This document shows, piece after piece, positions 22,376-30,707 of a DNA stretch of 64,000 bases. Within the stretch, counting starts at the first letter, position 1. Each line of letters starts with the position of its first letter. Source of the DNA: a bacterium (GTDB lineage: Bacteria; Planctomycetota; Planctomycetia; Pirellulales; Pirellulaceae); contig JAUIGN010000047.1 in the NCBI GenBank assembly GCA_030430075.1, forward strand, positions 1 to 64,000, in the 5' to 3' direction. Under the pieces are notes generated by a model. That model was not told where the DNA came from. It saw nothing but the letters and a program-made list of their open reading frames with translations, and did not search any database. The translations under genes and the position numbers were made by a program.

Positions 22376-25300
22376 GGCGCATCCACGCTGACATGCAGGA
22401 CGATCTTGTCACCCCCGACCTGGTGCTCGACACGATCACTGTCTGCCAGTCGCTCGAAGATCACCCGGTTGGCCAGGGTCTCCGCCGCGATATAGTCCAG
22501 GTTGTCTTGCACGGCGGCCTTGACGTCATCGGAGTCGGTGACGATGCCGATGCTGATGCGGTCGGTGAACTCGCATTGAAGTTGTTTGCGGCGGTCTTGG
22601 ACGAGCCGGACAACGTCGCGAGCGAGTCCTTCGCGCAGGAGTTCTTCGGTCAATTCCGTGGAGAGGACGACGACACACGAGGTCCCCTGGGCCGCGGACC
22701 AGCCCGGCTTGGCCTGGAGACGCACCTGAATGTCCTCGTTATCCAGTTCGACCGTTTGATCGCCGGCAGCCAGTTCGACCTTACCGGTGTCGGTCAATTC
22801 AGCGAGCAGCGCGCCGCCGTCGGCCTCGCCGAGCGCCTGCTTGACGGCCGGCATCAGTTTGCCGACCCGAGGGCCCAAGCGTTTGAAGTTCGGCTGGACC
22901 TGGTACTCGATGTATTTCTCGGCATCTGCCGTGTATTCAATGGCCTTCACATTCAGTTCGGTGCAGAGGAGGGCGTCATGTGCTGCGAGCCACGGCTGGT
23001 GGGTCGCGTCGGCCAGGATCACCTCGACTTTGGCCAAGGGCTGCCGGACTTTGAGCTTGGCATCCATGCGTGCGCTGCGACCGAGCGAGGCGATTTCGCG
23101 CAGCAGCCGCATCCGCGTCGAGAGTTGCTCGTCCACGACGGCGTCGTCGCCGCCGGGGAAATCGCACAGGTGGACACTTTCCAGCACTTGCGGGCCGCAG
23201 ACGCTGGCCAAGTTACGCCACAACGTGTCGGCCAGGAACGGGACGAAGGGCGCCACCAGCTTGCTGGTTGTCAGCAGGCACTCGTAGAGCGTCCAATACG
23301 CATCCAGTTTTTCTGGCGACTCCTTGTCGCTGGCCCAGAAGCGGTCACGGCTGCGTCGGACGTACCAATTACTAAGCCCGTCCACGAATTCATTGATCAA
23401 CTGGCAGGCGGCAAAGTTGTCGTAGGCGTCCATGCGCTCGACGACGCCGCTGAGCGTCCGGTTCAACTCGCTGAGGATCCAGCGGTCCAGTTCGCCCCGC
23501 TGTGCGATCGGTCGAAAGCCGCGTGCCGCGGCGAAGTCGGCCGCGTTCAATTGGGCGTTCGCAGCCAAGGCGTGATCGGGTGCGAGCAGTTGACCGGGGT
23601 CGAACCCGTCGATGTTGGCGTAGATGACGAAGAAGCTGTAGACGTTCCAAAGCCGCAGCAGGAACTCCGGGATGCTTTCCTTGATGGAGCTTTCGCTGTA
23701 GCGAATCGTCGTCCAGGGGGCCTGCTTCGCGAAGAAGAACCAGCGGAGGGCATCGGCGCCGTACTTGTCGAAAATCTCCGTGGGTTCGCGGTAGTTGCGT
23801 TTGCTCTTGGACATCTTCTGTCCGTCTTCGCCCATCATCAGGCCCAAGACGATGCAGTTGCGGTACGGGTGGGGAAAGTCCACCGGCTCGGTCTCCGCTG
23901 TCCGGTTGTCCGGGTCGGCAAAGAGCAAGGTGCTGATCGCCAATTGGCTGTAAAACCAGCCGCGGGTTTGATCGATCGCTTCGCTGATGAAATCCGCCGG
24001 AAACTGTGCCTGGAATTCGTCGTGCCCCTGATGCGGATAGCCCCACTGGGCAAACGGCATCGCGCCGCTGTCGTACCAGCAGTCGATGACTTCGGAGACC
24101 CGCCGCATCCGCCCACCCGCGGCGAACGGGGAATCGTACGTGACTTCATCAATGTACGGTTTGTGGACACAGAGGTCGTCGACCAGTTCCGGGTTGGCTT
24201 GCTTGGCCGCCGTCCAGACTTCCGTCCCCTGGACGCCAGGTTTGGCCAGCAGTTCCGCGTAGCTGGCCACCGCCTCCTGTTTGCCCGTCTGGTCGCAAAC
24301 CCAGATTGGCAGCGGCGTCCCCCAGAACCGTTCCCGCGAGAGGGCCCAGTCGACGTTCGATTCGAGAAACTTGCCGAATCGTCCCCCCTTGATGTGATCG
24401 GGAAGCCAGTTGATTTCCTGGTTGTTGGCCAGCATGCGGTCCTGAAACTTCGTGGTCCGCACGAACCAGCTTTGCCGCGGGTATTGGATGAGCGGATCTT
24501 CCTCGGCCCGCCAGCAAAACGGATACTCGTGCAAATACTGGTCAAGGTGCAGCAAGAGGTTCCGTTCCCGCAGGTCGCGGCAGATGTCCTTGTCCGCCTC
24601 CTTGACCCAGCGGCCTTCGTAATCGGGAGCTTCGGACGTGAACTTGCCGTCCGGACCCACGGCGCAGATCAACTCCGGACCTTCACCGGAGACGAACCGT
24701 TCCTGATCGGCGATCAGTACTTCGTAATCCACTTCGCCAAATGCCGGGGCCTGGTGCACAGCGCCGGTCCCGCTCTCCGTGGTAACGAAATCCGCCGAGA
24801 GGATTCGCCAGGCGAGATAGTCTTCGCCGCCCGTTTTCAGCGGTGCCCGCCGGTCGCCCAGCTCCCGATAGTAGTCATCGAAGGGAGGCAGGTAGCGGCG
24901 CCCCACCAACTGCCGGCCGGTGCACGTCGATTCCACCGTCCACTCCCGCTTGGCCTTGGTTGCCACCGTTTCGACCAGCTCGTCCGCCAGGATCAGCTTC
25001 TCACCCGACTCGGTGTCCGTCACGGTGGCATACGTCAGCTCGGGATGAACCGCCGCGAACTGGTTACTGGGCAAGGTCCAAGGGGTCGTGGTCCAGACCA
25101 GCAACGACGTGTCGGTCCGTTGGCCCTCGTCGTCCAGCAGGGGAAACCGCACGAACACGCTGGGGTCCGCCACTTCCCGATAGCCCTGGCCGACCTCGCC
25201 GGCACTCAACGCGGTCCCGCCTTGCGCCCACCACCAGACGATCTTGTGGCCCTGGTAGAGCAGTCCGCGATCGAAGAGCGTCTTGAGGGACCACCAGACG

Positions 25301-25788
25301 CTTTCCACATAGGTCTTGTGGTAGGTCACATAGGCGTCCGGCAGATGGATCCAGAAGCCCAGTCGCTCGGTCAGCCGTTCCCATTCGCGCATGTATCGCC
25401 AGACGCTTTGCTGGCATTTGTGGATGAAGGGTTCAATGCCGAACGCTTCAATCTCTTCCTTGGAGTGGATTCCCAGTTCCTTGCAGACTTCCACTTCGAC
25501 CGGCAACCCATGCGTATCCCAGCCTCCTTTTCGTTCGCAGTAGAAACCGCGCATCGTCCGGTAACGGGGGAAGAGGTCCTTGATTGCGCGGGTCAGGCAG
25601 TGGCCGGGATGAGGCATCCCGTTGGCCGTGGGAGGGCCTTCGTAGAAGACAAACCGAGGCGCATCCGCACGACGCTCCAGTGACTTGCCATAAATGTCCT
25701 GTTCCTTCCAGAATTCGAGGATCTCGTTTTCCAGGCTGGGAAAGCTGGCGTTGTTTTCGACCGGTTGAAACATGGTGTTCTTCTTCAA
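22372..25788 (-). CDS. ileS: Isoleucyl-tRNA synthetase
   Basis: This 1138-residue class I synthetase charges tRNA-Ile. The HIGH-type motif is HPGH in GPPTANGMPHPGHCL (about residues 50-65) and the KMSKS motif is KMSKSKRNY (about residue 657). The editing domain lies between, with the TTTPWTLPSNQF strand. The length and the GPPTANGMPHPGH form fit the longer, eukaryote-like type-2 class, which is often naturally mupirocin tolerant, rather than the roughly 930-residue type with a C-terminal zinc finger. That assignment is from length and motifs only. It is followed by purN with a 4-base overlap. Confidence 0.96.
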   Translation of the reverse strand: MKKNTMFQPVENNASFPSLENEILEFWKEQDIYGKSLERRADAPRFVFYEGPPTANGMPHPGHCLTRAIKDLFPRYRTMRGFYCERKGGWDTHGLPVEVEVCKELGIHSKEEIEAFGIEPFIHKCQQSVWRYMREWERLTERLGFWIHLPDAYVTYHKTYVESVWWSLKTLFDRGLLYQGHKIVWWWAQGGTALSAGEVGQGYREVADPSVFVRFPLLDDEGQRTDTSLLVWTTTPWTLPSNQFAAVHPELTYATVTDTESGEKLILADELVETVATKAKREWTVESTCTGRQLVGRRYLPPFDDYYRELGDRRAPLKTGGEDYLAWRILSADFVTTESGTGAVHQAPAFGEVDYEVLIADQERFVSGEGPELICAVGPDGKFTSEAPDYEGRWVKEADKDICRDLRERNLLLHLDQYLHEYPFCWRAEEDPLIQYPRQSWFVRTTKFQDRMLANNQEINWLPDHIKGGRFGKFLESNVDWALSRERFWGTPLPIWVCDQTGKQEAVASYAELLAKPGVQGTEVWTAAKQANPELVDDLCVHKPYIDEVTYDSPFAAGGRMRRVSEVIDCWYDSGAMPFAQWGYPHQGHDEFQAQFPADFISEAIDQTRGWFYSQLAISTLLFADPDNRTAETEPVDFPHPYRNCIVLGLMMGEDGQKMSKSKRNYREPTEIFDKYGADALRWFFFAKQAPWTTIRYSESSIKESIPEFLLRLWNVYSFFVIYANIDGFDPGQLLAPDHALAANAQLNAADFAAARGFRPIAQRGELDRWILSELNRTLSGVVERMDAYDNFAACQLINEFVDGLSNWYVRRSRDRFWASDKESPEKLDAYWTLYECLLTTSKLVAPFVPFLADTLWRNLASVCGPQVLESVHLCDFPGGDDAVVDEQLSTRMRLLREIASLGRSARMDAKLKVRQPLAKVEVILADATHQPWLAAHDALLCTELNVKAIEYTADAEKYIEYQVQPNFKRLGPRVGKLMPAVKQALGEADGGALLAELTDTGKVELAAGDQTVELDNEDIQVRLQAKPGWSAAQGTSCVVVLSTELTEELLREGLARDVVRLVQDRRKQLQCEFTDRISIGIVTDSDDVKAAVQDNLDYIAAETLANRVIFERLADSDRVEHQVGGDKIVLHVSVDAP

Positions 25789-26055
25789 CTCAAAGAGTAA
25801 TCGGGCGGCTTCGGAGCGACCGATTCGGCCGATGCCCGGGCCCGCGTGCGAGCGGATTCAGCAGACCCCCGGGGCAAACCCCAACGGGCCGGATTCCGCC
25901 TGCCGCGATCGGTCGCCGTCGAGCGGGATGCGGGGGGCGGTTGGGGGGTGGCGAGATGCCTGATGGCGCCGCGGTGCACGCCGGGCAGATCCCGGCCGCG
26001 TGGCTCCACGTGTCGCCAGAACTGGGACCCCGTTCCGGTCGTTCTCGCGGAAAAC

Positions 26056-26340
26056 TCATTCCGCGTCTTCGTCTTCATCCGGCTCGTCGGCCACATCTTC
26101 ATCCTGGCCGAAGCCCGGGCTGTTCCCAAAAGGATCATCGGGAAACTCGTCGTTCTCCGCTTCGTACTCGTCTTCGATCTCTTCCTCGAAATCGTCGTCG
26201 AACTCGTCATCGAAATCGTCTTCGTCGAAGTCGTCATCCACATCCGAGACATCCGACAGCTCCCCGACGACGTCGACAGGAATGATTTCCTGTGAATCCG
26301 CCAGCGCCTGCAACGGTGAGAATTCGATTCCGGGTGACAT
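26056..26340 (-). CDS. Small highly acidic protein
   Basis: The start is taken at the ATG at 26340 (MSPGIEFSPLQALADSQEI); an upstream in-frame GTG at 26394 is less likely. The product has 94 residues. From about residue 25 it is almost entirely Asp, Glu and Phe (SDVDDDFDEDDFDDEFDDD), ending DEPDEDEDAE, so it is probably disordered. No known domain is seen. It lies 267 bases upstream of ileS on the same strand and may share its transcript. It could chelate cations or bind basic proteins, but no function can be assigned. Confidence 0.6.
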   Translation of the reverse strand: MSPGIEFSPLQALADSQEIIPVDVVGELSDVSDVDDDFDEDDFDDEFDDDFEEEIEDEYEAENDEFPDDPFGNSPGFGQDEDVADEPDEDEDAE

Positions 26341-26500
26341 GGCGAGCTTGAACCTTTTTCGAGGACGGGGGCGGGCGGGAAGGCGGTTCTCCACCGGTCA
26401 GAAGGTGAAGTGCAATCGGTCTTAGGTAGTCGAGGCGCCGCGGTTTGTCAAGCGACTGGGGCGCGAGGCCGCGGCGGACCGGGCCGCCCGCTTCGACAAG

Positions 26501-26540
26501 AAACAAAAAAGGGCGGCTCCATCGATTGATGGGACCGCCC
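26501..26540 (-). terminator. Rho-independent terminator on the minus strand
   Basis: The hairpin arms GGGCGG-CTCCATC and GATGGGA-CCGCCC (26511-26540, loop GATT) are followed on the minus strand by TTTTTTGTTT (26510-26501). No protein gene is seen immediately upstream of it on that strand, so the terminated transcript is unknown. Confidence 0.75.
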
Positions 26541-26771
26541 AACACGGGGGGGTGAGAAAGCCAGTCGTGATGTCGATATCAAGATGTCCGCCGTGCTAAG
26601 AAACTGTAGGTCGGACGAGCTCGAAGTCAAATCACCGCGCGACGTTTGCCGACGCATCGTTCTGCCGGTCGGCCGCGAACTCGGCGGGCCGCGCCGAATG
26701 CGCCGAAGATTCCGCGCGGCCATGGCGATCAGTGACAGTCGAGTGAAAAAAGTGGTGCGGCGGTGTAAGAT

Positions 26772-26890
26772 CTAGCGAGGCAGGGCCTCGGACCAATCGC
26801 GAGCTGACGCTCGCAGCATGTCAGTCCGCTCCCGTTGGTCGCTCAAACTTGGTTCATTTGTCAAGCGAAACCTGATACAGGCCATCTAGC
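26772..26890. repeat. 119-bp dispersed repeat, copy 2
   Basis: This is the same element as 8333-8451 (about 90 percent identical by eye, no gaps), with the same CTAGC ends and both hairpins kept. Here it sits between the minus-strand ileS region and the plus-strand GYF_2 gene. Confidence 0.8.
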
Positions 26891-27061
26891 CCGGACCATT
26901 CATCAGCCGGTGGGCGTTAGCCCCGGTTCATTCGAAGTCTGCACAAAACGGATGCTAACGCCTGCCGGCCGATTTGCGCGGCGCTTTGAGCAAGTTCATC
27001 ACAAGCGATTGCGACAGAACACGCCCTGAACCGTTGTTCGTACATTAATGATCCGGGCTAG

Positions 27062-27097
27062 CCTTCACGACGAGGAGGGCCTTCACGACGAGGAGGG
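27062..27097 (+). repeat. Duplicated 18-bp segment carrying the ribosome binding site
   Basis: CCTTCACGACGAGGAGGG occurs twice in direct succession (27062-27079, 27080-27097), directly before the ATG at 27101. Each copy has a GGAGG core. The second is close to the start, so the first may be a by-product of slippage or an extra ribosome landing site. Confidence 0.85.
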
Positions 27098-27100
27098 GGG

Positions 27101-27913
27101 ATGAGCGATTCGGTTTGGTATTACGCTCGGGGCGAGCAAGAAAAAGGCCCGATCACGACGGCTCAGATCAAGGCCCTGGCCGCCGCTGGCAAACTGCAGC
27201 GCGAGGACTTCGTATGGAAGGAGGGGATGGAGAACTGGGTCCCTGCCAGCGAAGTGCCCGGCCTGATTGCCGGCAAGTCAGCCGCAGCAACCAGCGCGGA
27301 CTCTGAGCAACCCACGCAGCAGTCCCAACCGGATTCCACGCCGATCCGCATGCAGCCGGGGGGCCAGACGTCCCAGACGCAACCTCGGACCATCAGCCGC
27401 GCCGTCTTCGTCGTTGGCCTGTTGATGGCGCTCTTATCGCGCGGGTGCGATTCATTGGGAGACCGCAATGTGGTCCGGCGCAAGGCAATGGCGGAAGCGG
27501 AGCGGCGTGAGTTTCAGGACCGTTGGGACCGGCGCGAAAGCGAGGTCCTTCAAGATCAAGAGCGGCTGAATCGGAAGTCGAGCCGAACTGCGGCAGAAGC
27601 CACACGGCTACGCGAGTTGGGAACGGCGCTTGCCAAGCTTCGCGAAGACCGGGACGCCGAGGAATCCGCATTGAAAGTCGCTGATTGGCTCGACAACGAT
27701 CAGGCGGCCGTGACCGCAGTGCACAACGACCAGATCTGGAGCTACTGGCGCCAGGTGACACTTCTCCTGGCCTCGCTCCTCTGCACGCTCGGAGTGCTTG
27801 GTGTTGCCTACACCAGCGACGGGCCCGAACGTTGGGCCAGCTTCATCTTGCTGATCGTTCTCTTCTACAGCCTGTTCGCGGCCAACGGAGTGTGGAGTCG
27901 GATCTTCGCTTAG
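27101..27913 (+). CDS. GYF_2 domain membrane protein
   Basis: This 270-residue protein starts MSDSVWYYARGEQEKGPITTAQIKAL, a GYF_2 (DUF4339) domain of about 50 residues that binds peptides in other proteins, with the WYYARGEQEKGP and FVWKEGMENWVPA motifs. A Gln/Ser/Thr-rich linker leads to a first membrane segment (AVFVVGLLMALLS, about residue 105). A charged coiled coil follows (about 125-190), then two further membrane segments (TLLLASLLCTLGVLGVAYT and FILLIVLFYSLFAANG). It is probably an inner-membrane protein. Specific role unknown. Confidence 0.8.
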   Translation: MSDSVWYYARGEQEKGPITTAQIKALAAAGKLQREDFVWKEGMENWVPASEVPGLIAGKSAAATSADSEQPTQQSQPDSTPIRMQPGGQTSQTQPRTISRAVFVVGLLMALLSRGCDSLGDRNVVRRKAMAEAERREFQDRWDRRESEVLQDQERLNRKSSRTAAEATRLRELGTALAKLREDRDAEESALKVADWLDNDQAAVTAVHNDQIWSYWRQVTLLLASLLCTLGVLGVAYTSDGPERWASFILLIVLFYSLFAANGVWSRIFA

Positions 27914-27917
27914 GAAC

Positions 27918-27953
27918 GGGGCCTCACTGAATTTGTAAATTCAATGACGCCCC
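27918..27953 (+). terminator. Hairpin after the GYF_2 gene
   Basis: GGGGC (27918-27922) pairs with GCCCC (27949-27953), and TGAATTT (27928-27934) with AAATTCA (27937-27943), separated by a symmetric 5-base internal loop. There is no clear T tract. It starts a few bases after the stop codon. Confidence 0.45.
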
Positions 27954-28074
27954 GAGTGTCCCGTAGATCACACGATGCATGACGCACTGTGGTGCGGAAT
28001 CTTGCCGGCCGTGTCACCGCCAACTTTCCGCACTTCCGTCGCCCCTGCATTTCCCGCTCGTCGTCATACGGTGA

Positions 28075-30258
28075 TCAGCCGGCGCTCTCCGGGAGCCACC
28101 GTTTAACGATTTCTTTCCGCTCGTCCTCGCTTCCGGTTGCCAACGCGGCCCCCACATCTGGAGAGAGCATCTTCGAGAAGGCTGCGGTCAGGCCTTCATC
28201 GTCGAGCAGATTCTGGCGGTGCCAGTAGCGGATTTCTGTGAGTACCGGCAGGATATTCTCCGCTTTCTGGCTTGCCAGGCTGTCGACCCGCCTCTGAATA
28301 ACTTCTGCCGTCAGACCTTCGGGTGACGGCCCCATGATGAGATTTTCATCAATGAATTCGAACAACCCATTGATTTCCTTTTCGATCCCATCGTCCTTGT
28401 CGTCGGCACGCGCCTTCTGGACTTTGAAGTTGTTCAGCGTCTTGGTGGTGTAGAGCCGGTCATTCTTGGCAACGTCGATGAGCACAATCTTGGTATCGTT
28501 GGTAATCAGTCCCGTCTTGACGTTGCGTTTGACGGAGACTTCAAAGACGGCCAGGATGTCGACGCCGCTCTCCTTCGCCTTCTCGGTCAGTTCGCGGGCC
28601 GTTCCCACGCCGAGAATCGTGATTCCCCGCATCGAAGGCTCGCCGCCACCCCCACCAAAGCCACCTTCGGCCCCGGCGAAGTCGCCCGGTTGACCGTAGC
28701 CACCCGGCTCGCCAGGGATTCCGGCGCCGCCGGCCAGACCGGGTGCGCCGCCGGGGATCCCGGGTCCGCCGGCCAATCCAGGGGCGCCTCCTTCACCGCC
28801 GTATCCGCCGGCGCCGTATCCGCCGGCGCCGTATCCACCACCGCCGGCGCCGCCACCCTTCGCGGCGTCTTTCAGCACTGCACCAAAGTCGCCGCGATCG
28901 ACCCGCTTGGCGAATTCCTTGGCGAGCCCGGTGCCGAGGTCACCACCGAACTTCGCCAGCAGCCCGCCGGCGGCAGCACCCCCTTGTCCAAATCCTCCTG
29001 CGCCTCCGAAGCCGCCGAGTGCACCTTCGGGGCCACCTCCCGGTTGGCCTTCACCGAACCCGCCGCCACGCCCGCCACGGGTTGGCAAGGCTTGCGTCGA
29101 CCCAATCGGTTTAACGTCTTCAACATTTGGCGGTGCCTTAAGCATCACGCCGGCGCCGAAGCGGACCGCCATCACCGGACGACGCAAGCCGCGCACCCAT
29201 TGGATGCTGGTCAGCAGGTTTGCCGCCCCTTCTCCGCTGGACAGTGCATGGGCATAGAGGAACTTCATCGCATCGTCGTCGCGGCCTTCACGAAAGGCGA
29301 CCTGTGCCGCACCATCGAAGCCGGTTGGGCGAGCTACCTGTCCGGCGCGGCCGGGTCCGGCTCCATAGCCGCCCGGCCCGTAGGCGCCCGGTTCGCCACC
29401 CGCAAAGGCGGCCGCATCGCCTTCCGCGCCGTAGGCCCCCGGCTGGCCGCCCGCGTAGGCACCCGGATTGCCTTCTGCACCCGGATAGCCCGGGACGCCG
29501 GGTCCGCCCGGCAACGCGCCGCCGGGCGGCATGCCGGGGGCTCCTGGTGCGCCGGGCGGCAGGCCGGGAGCGCCCGGTGCGCCCGGTGCGCCGGGTGGCA
29601 TGCCGGGGGCGCCAGGGGCTCCGTATCCTGGCCCGCCGGGTGCGCCAGGTGCACCGCCCGCATACCCGGGTGCGCCGCCGGGAGCACCGTAACCGGGCGC
29701 GCCGGGAGCACCGTAGGCGGCTCCATCGGCGCCTGCGTAACCGCCTTCACCCATCGGGTCGCCCGTTGCGTAGCCCGCCGGATCCATGGCGGCCGGATCA
29801 CCGCCGTAGCCACCCTGACCGATCCCCGCCTCTCCCGTTGCGAATCCGGGACCGGCCAAAGCCGGGTCCGGGTAGCCGTTCTCGCCCATGGGGTCGCCCG
29901 CATCCGCGCCGGCGTATTCCGCACCCGCATATTGTCCCGCCTCGCCGGACATCCCATCCGGCCCGGGCATCATTCCCATGCCGTCGGCCCCGGGCGCAGC
30001 GCCCATGCCTTCCGCGCCGGGTCCCATTCCCGGTCCCATACCCATTCCCGGACCCATGCCCATGCCCTCACCGCCGGCACCCGGACCGCCGCCTTCCATT
30101 CCCATTTCTCCGCCGGCGGGCATCATGCCGGCGTCGCCGCCACCGTCATTCTGGGCAACGGCATCGCCACTGTCGGAGGCGGTTTCGCCACCTCCGCAGC
30201 CAGCCAGGGAAAATGGAATCGCGCAGCCGATCATGAACAACACGATGGTTCGACGCAT
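28075..30258 (-). CDS. Gly/Pro/Ala-rich (collagen-like) lipoprotein
   Basis: This 727-residue protein has a lipoprotein signal: MRRTIVLFMIGCAIPFSLAG, then the lipobox Cys in LAGCGGGE. Residues about 25-330 are low-complexity Gly-Met, Gly-Tyr and collagen-like Gly-Ala-Pro-Gly repeats (for example GAPGAPGMPPGAPGAPG). A folded segment follows (about 335-400: AQVAFREGRDDDAMKFLYAH), then a second Gly-rich block and a C-terminal domain from about residue 555 (GITILGVGTARELTEKAKES, later FEVSVKRNVKTGLITND). The C-terminus is well mixed and probably functional. It looks like a surface-attached planctomycete protein of unknown role. Confidence 0.8.
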   Translation of the reverse strand: MRRTIVLFMIGCAIPFSLAGCGGGETASDSGDAVAQNDGGGDAGMMPAGGEMGMEGGGPGAGGEGMGMGPGMGMGPGMGPGAEGMGAAPGADGMGMMPGPDGMSGEAGQYAGAEYAGADAGDPMGENGYPDPALAGPGFATGEAGIGQGGYGGDPAAMDPAGYATGDPMGEGGYAGADGAAYGAPGAPGYGAPGGAPGYAGGAPGAPGGPGYGAPGAPGMPPGAPGAPGAPGLPPGAPGAPGMPPGGALPGGPGVPGYPGAEGNPGAYAGGQPGAYGAEGDAAAFAGGEPGAYGPGGYGAGPGRAGQVARPTGFDGAAQVAFREGRDDDAMKFLYAHALSSGEGAANLLTSIQWVRGLRRPVMAVRFGAGVMLKAPPNVEDVKPIGSTQALPTRGGRGGGFGEGQPGGGPEGALGGFGGAGGFGQGGAAAGGLLAKFGGDLGTGLAKEFAKRVDRGDFGAVLKDAAKGGGAGGGGYGAGGYGAGGYGGEGGAPGLAGGPGIPGGAPGLAGGAGIPGEPGGYGQPGDFAGAEGGFGGGGGEPSMRGITILGVGTARELTEKAKESGVDILAVFEVSVKRNVKTGLITNDTKIVLIDVAKNDRLYTTKTLNNFKVQKARADDKDDGIEKEINGLFEFIDENLIMGPSPEGLTAEVIQRRVDSLASQKAENILPVLTEIRYWHRQNLLDDEGLTAAFSKMLSPDVGAALATGSEDERKEIVKRWLPESAG

Positions 30259-30707
30259 GGGACACCTTGCGGGGTAAGAATGTGAGGGAGGTTGCGACCG
30301 GGCGCGTCTCCAAGCGGGTCGCCGATTCCGCCATATTATGGCAACTCGCGGCCCAAGTGTCGAGAAATAAAAGCGGCCGGTCGTCTTCCGCTGGGAAGTT
30401 CTAGTCGTGCTCCATCCTTGCCATCAGACTTCGTTTCCAACGCCTCGGACTACTTGGTATCGCGTGGCCGATTGTCCTGTGTGGGGGCCTCGAACCGGCA
30501 TGCCGGCCCAGCCCGTTCGGGCGCTGTGCGGGCTGGGCGAGCGAGGCAATCCGGCCGGCCGCCGACCGTCTGGGTAATCCTTGCGGGCCGGGCACCAGCG
30601 GCCCATAATCGACGTTGCAAGGGCGGCCGGTTCTCGAGGTCAAACGCACCATCGGTAGGCGGCGTCCTGTTTACCCTCTCCCCCGACTCCGTCATCGTGA
30701 GGATCTG
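30259..30707. other. Divergent intergenic region
   Basis: No gene is seen. It should hold promoters for the minus-strand lipoprotein and the plus-strand dehydrogenase. A 13-bp palindrome GCCATATTATGGC at 30330-30342 contains TAATAT on the minus strand, a -10-like box about 70 bases before the lipoprotein start. Confidence 0.45.
30330..30342 (-). promoter_or_regulatory. Palindromic -10-like element
   Basis: GCCATA-A-TATGGC on the minus strand includes TAATAT. No good -35 is seen at 16-18 bases. It may be a promoter with an overlapping operator for the lipoprotein gene. Confidence 0.3.

Larger units (their letters stand above)
26341..27100. other. Gene-free region rich in palindromes and repeats
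   Basis: No gene is called. It holds a minus-strand terminator (26501-26540), copy 2 of the 119-bp repeat (26772-26890), a 9-bp inverted repeat GGCGTTAGC/GCTAACGCC (26913-26921 and 26954-26962), and a duplicated 18-bp ribosome-binding segment (27062-27097). Confidence 0.5.

Noticed and set aside
22309..25683. Very long open frame on the plus strand (1124 codons) opposite ileS
   Set aside because: It is the antisense shadow of ileS, which has all synthetase motifs; the plus-strand translation has no recognisable domain and is an effect of high GC content.
28690..30285. Long plus-strand frame opposite the collagen-like lipoprotein
   Set aside because: It is caused by the repetitive GC-rich coding sequence; the minus strand has a lipobox and an ordered C-terminal domain.
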